The notes: generated by a model not told the origin, from the sequence alone. A stretch of DNA of 39,333 nt from an uncultured Eubacteriales bacterium (GCA_902774265.1 CACYHR010000044.1:1-39333), one strand, 5' to 3'. Positions 23,351 through 35,858 are shown, counted from the first letter of the stretch. Numbers and translations: made by a program.

Positions 23351-24256
23351 ATGTTCAGATCACCCAAAACAAAAGCAGGCAAATTCTTTAGAGAAGCCTT
23401 GATAGTGCTGGTTTCAGCATTCTGCGGCTCCTCTGTACAGATATTCGTTATGATACCTAATGGCATGACATCAGGCGGTATTCCGGGCGTAGTACGTATC
23501 ATCACTCACTTCTTCCCTGTCAGTTATTCACTGGTATATTACTCACTGTCAATGGTGATCCTTATCATCGCTTATTTTACTATGGGCAAGGGTGAAGTAC
23601 GGCGTATAATAGCACTCGGATTCGCATATCCTATTATGCTGTTTATATTTGAACATATCGACTATGAATTCCTGAGTTCGCCGGATCCTTTGCTGGCTTC
23701 CCTGCTGATCGGAGTCTTTTACGGTCTGGCAACAGGTGTCGGCTACATAGGAGGATATTCATCAGGCGGAACGGATTCGATCTCAAGGATACTCAAATTC
23801 AAATGCTTCAACCATCTCAGGACCGGCGATATACAGATGGCTATCGACATGACGATAATCGCAATCTCAGCTTTTGTATTCGATACCAATATTGCGATGT
23901 ATGCTCTTGTAAACGCCTTTGTTGCGGCTAAAGTCATTTCGATGATCACTATCGGTTACAGCGGCAAATTCGTACAGTTTGACATAATTGCAAGCAGCAA
24001 AGAAACATCCGAAGAGATCACGGAATATATAATGAAAGATATCGGCCGCGCAGTCACATCACATGTATCCAGAGGAGAGTATACGAAGGAAGAACGCAGG
24101 ACGCTTACTGTTATCTGCACACCTTCGGAGAGCATGAAGATAAAGAAATACATAGCAAACAAGGATGCACATGCATTCGCAACTGTTATGCCTATAAGTA
24201 TGGTATGGGGACTGGGCAAAGGATTTTCGGATATTACTGAAGTGGATAATATTTAG
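23351..24256 (+). CDS. YitT family membrane protein (DUF161 plus DUF2179)
   Basis: About 301 residues. The N-terminal two thirds contain five or six hydrophobic segments with the family motifs GMTSGGIPGVVRII and GYIGGYSSGGTDSISRIL. The C-terminal part, about residues 210-295, is a soluble DUF2179 domain with GRAVTSHVSRGEYTKEERR and a final PISMVWGLGKGF. YitT proteins are widespread in Bacillota and their transport substrate is not established. The ATG at 23351 has AGAGG nine bases upstream and is preferred over the ATG at 23330, which has no ribosome binding site. The gene has its own promoter and a terminator shared with the convergent permease gene. Confidence 0.9.
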   Translation: MFRSPKTKAGKFFREALIVLVSAFCGSSVQIFVMIPNGMTSGGIPGVVRIITHFFPVSYSLVYYSLSMVILIIAYFTMGKGEVRRIIALGFAYPIMLFIFEHIDYEFLSSPDPLLASLLIGVFYGLATGVGYIGGYSSGGTDSISRILKFKCFNHLRTGDIQMAIDMTIIAISAFVFDTNIAMYALVNAFVAAKVISMITIGYSGKFVQFDIIASSKETSEEITEYIMKDIGRAVTSHVSRGEYTKEERRTLTVICTPSESMKIKKYIANKDAHAFATVMPISMVWGLGKGFSDITEVDNI

Positions 24257-24298
24257 CAGCTCCCAGGCGGCAACGCCGCATCGTACTTACTGACAAAA

Positions 24299-24343
24299 AA
24301 CTCCGGATAAGCAGACTCACTGCTTTTATCCGGAGTTATTTTT
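24299..24343. terminator. Bidirectional terminator between the yitT-like and permease genes
   Basis: AACTCCGGATAA (24299-24310) pairs perfectly with TTATCCGGAGTT (24326-24337). ATTTTTAT follows on the plus strand, and an A-run before the stem gives a T-run on the minus strand. It can stop transcription from both convergent genes. Confidence 0.9.
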
Positions 24344-24358
24344 ATCGTTCATACATTA

Positions 24359-26389
24359 TCATGCCGTAGCTTCCGGGCTGCCTGCAGGCTCTGTGAGGCT
24401 GAGGAATTTTTCGATGTTTTCCTCGAGTCCGACTACCCAGAGGTCGTCATCCTCTTCTATCAGAGTGTCCGCATCAGGCATCATGAATGTCTTGCCGAGC
24501 GACTGCAGTCCTATGACCATGCACTGTGTATAATCTGTGATTCCGGAATATTTAAGAGGTTTGTTGCAGTACGGCGCGTCTTTGGTTACTTTGACTACCT
24601 TGCAGATCAGCGGTACCTGAGCCTCTGTGGATCCCAGACCCATGAAATCCTTGAGATTTCCCATTGTATACTTATCACCTATGTACTGTCCGTCACGGAA
24701 TCTGATTATGGATTTTTCTATACCTACAGCGAACACGCGGTCTCCCTTGAATACCTGCGTCTTGCCGTTAGGCAGGAATATCATCTGCGTGCCATGCTCT
24801 ATCTTGATTATGAATACGTTCTGGCTCTTGCCCCATCCGAGTTCTATCAGTGTCTTGCCTGAGTAATCGGCCTCTTTAGGAACAACGAAAGAAAGATATC
24901 TGTAATCATCTTCAAAGAATTCAGTATATTCAGGCAGTACTGTGTCGCCCTGCGCCATCATACTGGCAAAGAGAAACGACGCTCTCTTGAGCTGTGAATA
25001 ATGCCTGCGCTGGCGGTAGTCGATTATAAAGAGCACAAGTCCTATAAACATCCATCCGGCGAACATCGCTGTAGCGAAGCCGCCCATGAATACCGGCTGT
25101 CCCGGTATGATGAGGAGGGCGAGCAATGCTGTCATACTGATGCCTGCGAACCAGGCCGTCTTTTCCCCGCCCGGGATCTCGTACGGACGGTTGAGGGTCG
25201 GTTCTGTATGTCTCAGCTTTATGAGGCTGTATGCGGTTATCATCCAGCTTGTCACATAGCCTGCTGCGGAGAATGTAGTGAGTGATCCGATCAGTCCGCT
25301 TCCGAGGAAAGGTCCTGCTATGGATGCGACCAGGCAGACCTTGAGAGCGTTGATCGGAGTCTTGTAGACAGGATGCTGCTCAGCCAGTACATCCGGAACT
25401 ATACTGACTCTCGCCATGGCCATGAGTATCTGTGAGGATGCCATCATGAATCCGTTCCATGTAGTGATCAGTCCGGAAATAGCTCCGATTAGGATAAAGA
25501 GATAAAGACCCATTCCTATCGGTCCGCCGTATACATCACGGAACAGCAGAGCCGCAGCAGGGCTGTCAAAGCCTATAAATTCCTTCCACGGCATTGCTCC
25601 GCCCAGTGTGAACAGCAGCAGAGCATAGAAAAAGCAGGATAACACTACCGTAAGAACTACGGTTTTTCCCACGGATTTGACGTCTCCACCGGCACTTTCA
25701 ATGCCCTGAGGAATAGTCTCGAATCCGGCCAGGAAAAACGGCGCGGATGCAAGTATTACCATCGCACCGCCGATAAAAGATTTGTGCGTTCCCTTACCGA
25801 TGTTCTCATATATCGGCTGGAAATTGGCGGTATCGAATTTGAACATCGCAAAAATCATTGCCAGTATGCCGGCACCTACCAGAATAAAACAGAGAATTTT
25901 CTGTATTGAAGCCGATGAAGTAACACCCTTTCTGTTTATAAGGTAAAGTATGACTGAGATCACCAGACCGACGACGATGTGACCGAGATATATGTCGGCG
26001 CCTGCCAGTGTGTACAGCGGAGCCCCAGCCTTTAACACAGGTATCAAAATGCTTAGAATATCAACTACATAAATAGCTTCCCACGGGATAATAGTCACGA
26101 ATGCACCAAAAGCCGCCCATCCCGAAATAAAGGCTATATTATCGCCGAATGCTCTGAAGGCATACGCCATTCCTCCGCCCGATACAGGCAGCATTGCGCA
26201 GAGTTCGCAGTAACATAAAGCGATAGGTATCATTATTATCAGCGCCAGCATATATCCCACAGCCGCCGGCAGCGGGCCGCCGCTTCCGGCCATCCAGCTG
26301 TTGATCGAAACAGCCCAGCCTACTCCGACAATGGCGCCAAATCCTATGCAAAAGAAATCGATTGCACTTACACCCTTTTTCTCACTCAT
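24359..26389 (-). CDS. APC family amino acid permease with C-terminal TrkA-C-like domains
   Basis: About 676 residues. The first 470 or so form a typical APC-superfamily permease: an opening helix with FFCIGFGAIVGVGWAVS, LPVSGGGMAYAF, and about twelve hydrophobic segments. A soluble tail of about 200 residues follows, with two TrkA-C-like lobes (YSGKTLIELGWGKSQNVFII and KVVKVTKDAPYCNKPL), which in other transporters bind nucleotides or act as gates. It probably imports an amino acid, or exchanges one, under ligand control. The ATG at 26389 begins the conserved part and has GGAGGT 15 bases before it; a TTG at 26479 would add 30 residues but lacks a ribosome binding site. The start is therefore less certain than the family call. 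Butyrate kinase is divergent from it. Confidence 0.87.
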   Translation of the reverse strand: MSEKKGVSAIDFFCIGFGAIVGVGWAVSINSWMAGSGGPLPAAVGYMLALIIMIPIALCYCELCAMLPVSGGGMAYAFRAFGDNIAFISGWAAFGAFVTIIPWEAIYVVDILSILIPVLKAGAPLYTLAGADIYLGHIVVGLVISVILYLINRKGVTSSASIQKILCFILVGAGILAMIFAMFKFDTANFQPIYENIGKGTHKSFIGGAMVILASAPFFLAGFETIPQGIESAGGDVKSVGKTVVLTVVLSCFFYALLLFTLGGAMPWKEFIGFDSPAAALLFRDVYGGPIGMGLYLFILIGAISGLITTWNGFMMASSQILMAMARVSIVPDVLAEQHPVYKTPINALKVCLVASIAGPFLGSGLIGSLTTFSAAGYVTSWMITAYSLIKLRHTEPTLNRPYEIPGGEKTAWFAGISMTALLALLIIPGQPVFMGGFATAMFAGWMFIGLVLFIIDYRQRRHYSQLKRASFLFASMMAQGDTVLPEYTEFFEDDYRYLSFVVPKEADYSGKTLIELGWGKSQNVFIIKIEHGTQMIFLPNGKTQVFKGDRVFAVGIEKSIIRFRDGQYIGDKYTMGNLKDFMGLGSTEAQVPLICKVVKVTKDAPYCNKPLKYSGITDYTQCMVIGLQSLGKTFMMPDADTLIEEDDDLWVVGLEENIEKFLSLTEPAGSPEATA

Positions 26390-26572
26390 CGTTTTATTCT
26401 GAGTACCTCCGTTTTCCTTCTTTTGATAAAAGCCATGCGTACTGAATGCACGCACAGCCTTCTGTAATTTCTGAATCAAACAGAATAGTACAACAAGAAA
26501 AAATACAATTCAAGGAGATTCTCATCCTCTTTTGATTATTATTTTTTTAACGCAAAATTCGCAAAAGCAACA

Positions 26573-26601
26573 GGCCCTTCTAGCATTTCGGGTCTTTTTT
26601 T
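26573..26601 (+). terminator. Terminator-like hairpin between permease and butyrate kinase genes
   Basis: GGCCC (26573-26577) pairs with GGGTC (26590-26594, one G-T pair) and seven T residues follow. The stem is short. It would act on plus-strand transcripts entering from the antisense side of the permease gene, isolating butyrate kinase. The rest of 26390-26570 shows no gene. Confidence 0.4.
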
Positions 26602-26638
26602 GCTCTAATCTCCCCATTGACTCATCACATTTTTGCAG

Positions 26639-26662
26639 CTGAGTTATGATACAATAACTCAG
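26639..26662 (+). promoter_or_regulatory. Operator-like palindrome upstream of butyrate kinase
   Basis: CTGAGTTAT (26639-26647), GATACA, ATAACTCAG (26654-26662): perfect 9-bp arms with a 6-base centre. TATGAT and TACAAT lie within it and could be the -10 box. A TTGACT lies upstream at 26617-26622, but at 22 bases it is too distant for an ordinary promoter with TATGAT, which fits an activator-dependent or repressed promoter. The palindrome is directly followed by TGATCAGGTGATCAG, a tandem half-site. Confidence 0.5.
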
Positions 26663-26730
26663 ATTGATCAGGTGATCAGTAATGGATATCGTTTTAACTG
26701 AAGATGAATACAGACAGAGAAAGGACTTAT

Positions 26731-27876
26731 ATGGGCAAGGAAAAAATACTGGTAATGAATCTCGGATCCACATCAAGCAAGATTGCAGTCTATGATGACG
26801 ATAAAGAAATGTTCAATGACACCATTCGCCATACGACAGAGGAGCTGGCTCCTTTCGGCGATGTGACAGAGCAGTATGAGTTCAGATACAACAAGATCAG
26901 AGAATCGCTCGAAAGCAACGGAATGAGCTTCGACTCTCTCACCGCCGCTGTATCAAGAGGAGGCAATATCGTCCCTTGTCCTCACGGAGCTATAGGCATC
27001 GATCAGGCTATGATCGATTTTCTTACCAGACCTGAGGATCTGGCAAAGCACCCTTCACTGATCGGCAGCATGATCGCATTCGATCTCAACAAAAAATACA
27101 GCATACCTGTATGCATCTACGACGCAATAGGAACAGATGAAAAAATGCCTGTCGCAAGGGTCAGCGGAGTTCCTGAGATCCCTCATTTCACTGTAGGACA
27201 TACTCTCAATACAAGAGCTATGGCTATTAAGTGCGCTGAGGAAAAGCTCGGCAGGAAATTTGATGAGTGCACATTCATCGTAGCTCATCTCGGCGGCGGC
27301 AGTTCGATCAGACTTTACAAGGACGGAGTCAACATCGACAGTGTAAACGACGATGAAGGTAACTTCACACCTGAGAGAGGCGGCGGAGTCAGTGCAAAGA
27401 GACTTGTGGATCTCTGCTACAGCGGCAAATATTCTTACAAAGAAGCTATGAAACTCTTCCACGGCAAGGGCGGACTTATCGCACATCTCGGCAATGCTGA
27501 CGCAAGAGATGTGGAAAAAATGATAGCTGACGGCGATCAGTATGCAGCTATCGTCTATGAGGCTATGGCATACAATGTAGCCAAAGACATCAGCAAACTT
27601 GCTGCCGTAGTATGCGGAAAAGTCGACCGTATCATCCTGACAGGCGGAATTGCTTACTCGGACTATATCACTGACTATATCAGCGAGCACGTTTCATTCA
27701 TAGCTCCTGTAGAAGTCATGGCCGGTGAATTTGAAATGGAAGCTCTTGCTGCAGGATGTCTGAGAGTACTGAGAGGCGAAGAGGAACTGCAGGATTTCGG
27801 CAAGATCGCAGCTACAGCAGAGGAGAGGATCAGTATCATACCGGGAGTGAAGCCGGGAACAGTTCCTAAACACTGA
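26731..27876 (+). CDS. buk: Butyrate kinase
   Basis: About 381 residues, ASKHA (acetokinase) family. It converts butyryl phosphate and ADP to butyrate and ATP, the energy-conserving last step of butyrate fermentation; some relatives act on branched-chain acyl phosphates. Visible motifs: MNLGSTSSKIAVYDDD at the N-terminus (phosphate loop), HPSLIGSMIAFDLN, AHLGGGSSIRLYKDG near residue 190, and DRIILTGGIAYSDYI near 305 (adenosine-binding region). The ATG at 26731 has AAAGGA five to six bases upstream; the in-frame ATG at 26704 has no such site. It stands alone: the usual partner, phosphate butyryltransferase (ptb), is not in this window. An operator-like palindrome precedes it and a strong terminator follows. 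Confidence 0.93.
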   Translation: MGKEKILVMNLGSTSSKIAVYDDDKEMFNDTIRHTTEELAPFGDVTEQYEFRYNKIRESLESNGMSFDSLTAAVSRGGNIVPCPHGAIGIDQAMIDFLTRPEDLAKHPSLIGSMIAFDLNKKYSIPVCIYDAIGTDEKMPVARVSGVPEIPHFTVGHTLNTRAMAIKCAEEKLGRKFDECTFIVAHLGGGSSIRLYKDGVNIDSVNDDEGNFTPERGGGVSAKRLVDLCYSGKYSYKEAMKLFHGKGGLIAHLGNADARDVEKMIADGDQYAAIVYEAMAYNVAKDISKLAAVVCGKVDRIILTGGIAYSDYITDYISEHVSFIAPVEVMAGEFEMEALAAGCLRVLRGEEELQDFGKIAATAEERISIIPGVKPGTVPKH

Positions 27877-27919
27877 TACGGATATGACAGCATCCATATC
27901 AAGCTGAAGATATTAAAAG

Positions 27920-27964
27920 AAACTCCGTTGCTGAGAGATGATCACTCAGCAGCGGAGTTTTTTT
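27920..27964 (+). terminator. Intrinsic terminator of the butyrate kinase gene
   Basis: A 16-bp stem, AAACTCCGTTGCTGAG (27920-27935) with CTCAGCAGCGGAGTTT (27945-27960, one G-T pair), a 9-base loop and a following T-run. Confidence 0.93.
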
Positions 27965-28027
27965 GCTTATACGCTAAGTCAGCGAAAGCCATCCTTACTC
28001 AGTTGAAATTCATGCAGTCTATAGATC

Positions 28028-29275
28028 TTATTCGCCGCGCGTGATCGTGTTGTAAATGAGTTCTGCTAGCTGTCTGTGTCCATTTTCGCTAAGGTGCTCG
28101 CTGTCAATAGCAGATACTTCGACAGTTTCTGTTGCGTCTATAGATTCGCAGCAGTGCTCCTCTGCGACTTTTCTGTACAGTGGAGCTATATCGTATGATA
28201 TTTGCACTGCCTCCGGAGTCAGCTCGTATGCAAAAGGTGAATTCTCATAATTATCTCCAATCGCAGCAGGAGCGATCACTATGATCCGCGGCACATAGCC
28301 CTGCAGGTCCGGCGCATTGTCTTCCGCAAGCTTTACCAGTTCTTCCATTCCTTTGGCTATCTTCTCTGCGCTTAGTCCGAGTTCTTTGTTGACATCGTTT
28401 GTTCCGAGCATGATCGTCAGTATATCCACCGGTTTATGGGTGCCGAGACATGCGACAAAACTGCTGCTGCCGTTCTTCCACGCAGCTCCCGGTCTGTCGT
28501 ATGCCGTCGTCCTTCCGTTCAGACCTTCCGGTATGATTTCGTATCTGTCCCCGAGCATCTGTCCGAGAATGGTAGTCCATCTCTTTTCATGGGGATATCT
28601 TGCACCGGTAGCAGGGTCATAGCCGTAAGTATTGGAATCTCCGTAGCACATAACGGTGATCTTCTCATGGCCATTGTCTTTTTTGAGCGCCTGATCAAGC
28701 TCTGTTGTGAGCTGTTCACGGCTTTTAAATACTATGCCCTTCCATCCCAGCATTTTTGCGGCAGCGATGTTTTCCGGATGATCGTCCACAAACAGACACT
28801 CCTCAGGGATCAGGCCGTATTTATCAGTCAGACTTCTATATATAGCGGCATCAGGTTTGATCAGCTTCACATCGCATGAATACACGCCGCCGTCCATATA
28901 TTCCGTAAAATAAAATGCCTCAGGATCTGAGCCCATTACATGCTCTGACATGTTCGAGAGGAAATATACATTATAGCCTCTCTCTTTGAGCGACTCAACG
29001 AAGGGCCCGGCCCAGTCACGCCGTTCAACGCACTCACCTATCCCGTAAAACGCCTTTTCGATCTCAGCCTTCATTTCGGGATCAGCCGCGTAAAAAGTCC
29101 CCAATATCTCATCAACGCTCATTACCGCCCTGTCAAGCTCATGCCATCTGCGATCACCGAAGATTGCCCTGCTGACTCTGTCTGCGATTTCTTCATCATA
29201 GAGGGATCTGATATACCTGTCCCAGTCAAAACCGAGCAGCACCTTTCCTATATCGAATACTATATTTCTGATCAT
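28028..29275 (-). CDS. Fusion of a HAD phosphatase-like domain and an SGNH/GDSL hydrolase
   Basis: 415 residues in one frame. Residues 1 to about 200 are a HAD subfamily IA hydrolase: motif I VFDIGKVLLGFD (DxG form as in YihX-like phosphatases), motif II FLSNMS, the Lys of motif III in VKLIKPDAAIY, and motif IV LFVDDHPENIAAAK. Residues from about 207 are an SGNH hydrolase: block I CYGDSNTYGYD (nucleophile Ser near 214), LNGRTT, block III MLGTNDVN near 288, and block V DSEHLSENGH near 390. All expected catalytic residues of both halves are visible. The fusion suggests that a phosphate and an acyl or ester group are removed from one compound or in one pathway, but the substrate is unknown. Start: AAAGG ten bases before the ATG. 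The beta-galactosidase gene lies upstream, 115 bases away. Confidence 0.85.
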   Translation of the reverse strand: MIRNIVFDIGKVLLGFDWDRYIRSLYDEEIADRVSRAIFGDRRWHELDRAVMSVDEILGTFYAADPEMKAEIEKAFYGIGECVERRDWAGPFVESLKERGYNVYFLSNMSEHVMGSDPEAFYFTEYMDGGVYSCDVKLIKPDAAIYRSLTDKYGLIPEECLFVDDHPENIAAAKMLGWKGIVFKSREQLTTELDQALKKDNGHEKITVMCYGDSNTYGYDPATGARYPHEKRWTTILGQMLGDRYEIIPEGLNGRTTAYDRPGAAWKNGSSSFVACLGTHKPVDILTIMLGTNDVNKELGLSAEKIAKGMEELVKLAEDNAPDLQGYVPRIIVIAPAAIGDNYENSPFAYELTPEAVQISYDIAPLYRKVAEEHCCESIDATETVEVSAIDSEHLSENGHRQLAELIYNTITRGE

Positions 29276-29390
29276 TATTTATCTGCCTTTCTTATTCCTG
29301 ATTCCCATTTTTGCTGTAAAAGCCGTTTAGGATCGCGTTATGATTCCCCGCGGAACTTGGAATGAGTCAGGGTACTGCCCTGCATTCTGA

Positions 29391-32480
<3,090 letters not shown>

Positions 32481-32526
32481 TTAATACATTTTACACGGCA
32501 CTGACACAAAAATAAACATCAAAACA

Positions 32527-32555
32527 GCTCCGGTCAGCAGGCTATATCCCGGAGC
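32527..32555 (-). terminator. Terminator of the secA-HD gene unit
   Basis: On the minus strand GCTCCGG and CCGGAGC form a perfect 7-bp stem around a 15-base loop and are followed by TGTTTTG. It is now separated from the HD-domain gene's stop by most of repeat copy B. Confidence 0.55.
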
Positions 32556-32566
32556 ATATCTTTTCC

Positions 32567-32717
32567 TTTCAACCAGGAGCAAAGCTCCAACAAGCTCGCT
32601 TGATTGGAGCGAGCGACACCGTCAACAGACACCGGGAGCTTCAGCTCCTGAGAGCATCAGTGGGGGATTGTTACCCACCACTGATGGTCGAAAATGGAAC
32701 CCGCCGCCTAAGAGGCG
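32567..32717 (+). repeat. Hairpin-rich interspersed repeat, copy B, inserted in the end of the HD-domain gene
   Basis: 151 bp running from TTTCAACCAGGAGC to CTAAGAGGCG, nearly identical to copy A at 347-189 read on the minus strand. Differences are few, such as ACACCGTC for ACGCCGTC and GATTGTTAC for GATTTTTAC. Identity with copy A stops right after AAGAGGCG, where the HD-domain gene sequence begins. The copy lies between that gene and its terminator and supplies the last 30 or so codons and the stop codon of the gene. Confidence 0.88.
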
Positions 32718-33329
32718 TTTCTCTTCAGAGGTCTGAACGTTATGATGAGATAATTCAGTACTCATTGTCTTTTTAAGTGTGTTTTTTACACCCGTACCGT
32801 TTATATCGCTGCCCTTTATCAGATCCTTAACGGCTGAATACTTATCTGCAGACGAGACGATAACGCCTTCCAGCGAATTCGGTCTCTGACTGTGACCGAC
32901 CGGCCACATATGACGCTCTATAATGTCAGCGGATTTGTCCGAAAGATCCGGCACAAGCTCCTTTGCGACCCTGACAGACTCCTTGGGATGCTCCTGACTG
33001 CATTCCTTTGCGGAATTGAATTTATCATCTCTTCCGAGTATGCCCAGGTCATGGCAAAGCGCTCCTACTACTACCGCAGGAATGTTCGCTTTGATATGGA
33101 GCTTGCGAAGCGCATAGCAGAGCATCACACTTGTCGCAGTTACCCTCAGCGTATGCTCTCCCACAGTAGACCACAGATGATGCGTCTGATCATATGCTTC
33201 TTTGATCTCATCCGAAGAGAGTATCTCCCCTCCGTACGCCTCTATATCATTCGCGATCCTTTCTTTGCGGTTTTCCCGCTTGTCCCTTATCTGCTTATGT
33301 ATGGTGCTTTCGTAGTACAGGTTTCTCAT
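32622..33329 (-). CDS. HD-domain phosphohydrolase with a repeat-derived C-terminus
   Basis: 235 residues. The HD fold is clear: GEHTLRVTATSVML near residue 57 (first metal-binding His), ALCHDLGILG near 90 (the HD pair), IIERHMWPVGH near 138, and SSADKYSAV near 160 (last Asp). Such proteins hydrolyse phosphates of nucleotides or related molecules; the substrate is not evident. Residues from about 205 to the end (RLLGGGFHFRPSVVGNN and onward) are translated from repeat copy B, and the TGA stop lies in the repeat as well. The original C-terminus has therefore been replaced. The metal site is upstream of the replaced part and looks intact. GAGGTGAT precedes the ATG, which lies only 6 bases after the secA stop, so translation is probably coupled to secA. 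Confidence 0.85.
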   Translation of the reverse strand: MRNLYYESTIHKQIRDKRENRKERIANDIEAYGGEILSSDEIKEAYDQTHHLWSTVGEHTLRVTATSVMLCYALRKLHIKANIPAVVVGALCHDLGILGRDDKFNSAKECSQEHPKESVRVAKELVPDLSDKSADIIERHMWPVGHSQRPNSLEGVIVSSADKYSAVKDLIKGSDINGTGVKNTLKKTMSTELSHHNVQTSEEKRLLGGGFHFRPSVVGNNPPLMLSGAEAPGVC

Positions 33330-33335
33330 CAGATA

Positions 33336-35858
33336 TCACCTCACTGTTATACTGTAGCAGGTTTTTACTGTTTCTTTTCTTATACTGTCTATCAGTTCAT
33401 CGAACATCTCATAACCCTCTTTGGAGAAAGCCATAGCAGGATCAATCTGTCCGATTCCTCTTAAACCTATACCTTCTTCGAGCTGTTCCATAGCATCGAT
33501 GTGTTCGATCCAGTGCTCATCCACTACTTTGAGCAGTGCCATTCGCTCGATATCGCGCATCTGACTGCTTCCGATTTCAGCTTCTTTTTCACTGTATATG
33601 TCATCAAAGACCGCAGTAACCTCATCTCTGAGTTCGCCTGCATCCATTGACATCACTTTTTCTTCTGACAGATCAAGTCTGTCTTTGCATTCAGGCGAGA
33701 TCTCGCACAGCAGCTCCTCCAGACGCTGCAGATCCCATTCCTCAGGGTATCTCGACTCATCTGTCACCGCCTCCGTGATATCCTCAATTATACCATGCGT
33801 CATTTCTCTTATATAGTCGGAAAGATCATCACCGTTAAGCACCATGCGACGCTGTTCGTAAATCGTCTCGCGCTGTTTGTTCTTTACATTATCGTACTGC
33901 AGCACGTATTTTCTTATGTAGAAATTCTTATCCTCCACAGCTTTCTGTGCATTTTCGATGGTTCGCATGAGATTGCCCGCGTCCACAGGATCGCTGTAGT
34001 CCGGATCGATATCTTCAAGCATGCGCTCTACTCTCTCTCCTCCGTGCAGTCTGACTATATCATCTTCGAGCGATATCATGAACCATGTCTCTCCCGGATC
34101 GCCCTGTCTGCCGGAACGTCCTCTCAGCTGGTTGTCTATTCTTCTCGCCTCATGACGTTCCGTTCCGATTATGACCAGACCGCCCAGATCTCTGACCTTT
34201 TCCTGCTCAGCATCTCTCTCTTCTTTAGCTGCGGTGTAATACTCTTTGAAAGCAGTTCTTGCCGCATTCATCTCATCATCGTCAGAAACTCCGAAACCGG
34301 TCGCAAAGCTGATCTGCTCTGCAGTATAGCCCTGCTTTCGCATCTGCCTCTTTGCTTCGAATTCAGGATTTCCGCCCAGCAGAATATCGGTACCACGTCC
34401 TGCCATGTTTGTCGCTATAGTTACAGCGCCGAGTCGTCCAGCATCAGCAACTATCTCCGCCTCGCGCTCATGCTGTTTGGCATTCAACACATTGTGCTTT
34501 ATTCCGCGCTTTTTGAGCTTTGCAGAAATAAGCTCCGAAACCTCGACAGAAACTGTTCCGACCAGCACAGGTCTGCCGCTCTCATGAAGTTCTTCCACTC
34601 TGTCCGCAACTGCATCGTATTTATCGCGCTTGTGCGCATACACGATATCATCGTGATCGACCCTTATCACAGACTTGTTGGTAGGAATCACAACGACATC
34701 CATATTGTATATTTCTTTGAACTCGGCTTCTTCTGTCTTGGCAGTACCGGTCATTCCGGCCAGTTTGCCATACATCCTGAAATAATTCTGTATCGTGATC
34801 GTCGCCAGAGTCCTGTCCTCTGAACGTACCTTCACGCCCTCCTTCGACTCTATGGCCTGATGCAGCCCGTTCGAAAAACGTCTGCCATACATGATTCGGC
34901 CGGTAAACTCATCTACTATCAGTACTTCACCGTCATCAACGATATAGTCTACGTCCTTCTTCATTATGTAATTGGCACGCAGAGCCTGATGCACATAGTG
35001 ATTCAGTTCGATGTTGTCAACATCCGAAAAATTATCGATTCCGTAATACTTTTCACACTTGTCGACACCGTATTCGGTCAGAGATATCTGCCTGTCCTTT
35101 TCATCGATCTTGTAATCATCGCTTTTGAGAGTCTTAACAAAAGTATCAGCACTTCTGTACATCGTTCCGGATTCATCACCGCTGCCGGAAATGATAAGCG
35201 GCGTCCTTGCCTCATCAATCAGTATGGAATCGACCTCATCGACAATGGCGTAGTTGAGTCCGCGCTGCATGAGTTCGCTTTTGTGCACAGCCATATTATC
35301 ACGCAGATAATCAAATCCGAATTCGCTGTTCGTTCCGTATGTTATATCCGCAGCATACTGAGCCTTTCTCTCAGCACCCTCCATGTCGTTGGTAACGCAG
35401 CCTACAGTCATGCCAAGGAAGCTGTACAGCTTTCCCATCCATTCCGCATCACGTTTGGCAAGATAGTCGTTAACAGTGATCACATGCACGCCTTTGCCCT
35501 CAATAGCATTCAGGTATGCAGGCAGAGTAGCAACAAGAGTCTTTCCTTCTCCTGTTTTCATTTCAGCTATGCGTCCCTGATGGAGAACTATGCCGCCTAT
35601 AAGCTGTACTCTGAAAGGTTTCAATCCAAGCGATCTCTTTGCCGCCTCTCTGCACACCGCAAAGGCCTCAGGCAGTATGTCATCACAGGTCTCCCCTTCG
35701 CTGAGACGATTTTTGAATTCATCGGTCTTTGCTCTCAGCTGCTCATCAGACAGAGCCTCCATATCTTTGTCAAATGATTCGATCCTGTCGACTATCCTGT
35801 CAATTTTATTTACTTCTTTTTTGTTTAATACATTCGTAATCTTATCAATTAAACTCAT
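33336..35858 (-). CDS. secA: Preprotein translocase ATPase SecA
   Basis: 840 residues. SecA drives proteins through the SecYEG channel at the inner face of the membrane. Visible motifs: [20 protein letters not shown] (Walker A) near residue 100, [35 protein letters not shown], the Walker B region [20 protein letters not shown] near 208, [31 protein letters not shown] and [20 protein letters not shown]. The C-terminus ends shortly after the helical scaffold ([20 protein letters not shown]) and lacks the Cys/His zinc-binding SEC-C tail seen in many SecA1 proteins. GGAGG stands seven bases before the ATG. The neighbours are unusual for secA: an EAL-PAS-GGDEF gene upstream and an HD-domain gene downstream, rather than prfB. 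Confidence 0.96.
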   Translation of the reverse strand: MSLIDKITNVLNKKEVNKIDRIVDRIESFDKDMEALSDEQLRAKTDEFKNRLSEGETCDDILPEAFAVCREAAKRSLGLKPFRVQLIGGIVLHQGRIAEMKTGEGKTLVATLPAYLNAIEGKGVHVITVNDYLAKRDAEWMGKLYSFLGMTVGCVTNDMEGAERKAQYAADITYGTNSEFGFDYLRDNMAVHKSELMQRGLNYAIVDEVDSILIDEARTPLIISGSGDESGTMYRSADTFVKTLKSDDYKIDEKDRQISLTEYGVDKCEKYYGIDNFSDVDNIELNHYVHQALRANYIMKKDVDYIVDDGEVLIVDEFTGRIMYGRRFSNGLHQAIESKEGVKVRSEDRTLATITIQNYFRMYGKLAGMTGTAKTEEAEFKEIYNMDVVVIPTNKSVIRVDHDDIVYAHKRDKYDAVADRVEELHESGRPVLVGTVSVEVSELISAKLKKRGIKHNVLNAKQHEREAEIVADAGRLGAVTIATNMAGRGTDILLGGNPEFEAKRQMRKQGYTAEQISFATGFGVSDDDEMNAARTAFKEYYTAAKEERDAEQEKVRDLGGLVIIGTERHEARRIDNQLRGRSGRQGDPGETWFMISLEDDIVRLHGGERVERMLEDIDPDYSDPVDAGNLMRTIENAQKAVEDKNFYIRKYVLQYDNVKNKQRETIYEQRRMVLNGDDLSDYIREMTHGIIEDITEAVTDESRYPEEWDLQRLEELLCEISPECKDRLDLSEEKVMSMDAGELRDEVTAVFDDIYSEKEAEIGSSQMRDIERMALLKVVDEHWIEHIDAMEQLEEGIGLRGIGQIDPAMAFSKEGYEMFDELIDSIRKETVKTCYSITVR

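Noticed and set aside
26522-26776. 84-codon minus-strand frame across the butyrate kinase promoter
   Set aside because: It overlaps the start of butyrate kinase and the operator-like palindrome, has no ribosome binding site, and has an odd Cys-rich composition.
34860-35777. 305-codon open frame on the plus strand opposite secA
   Set aside because: Antisense shadow of a conserved gene; no ribosome binding site or known motif.
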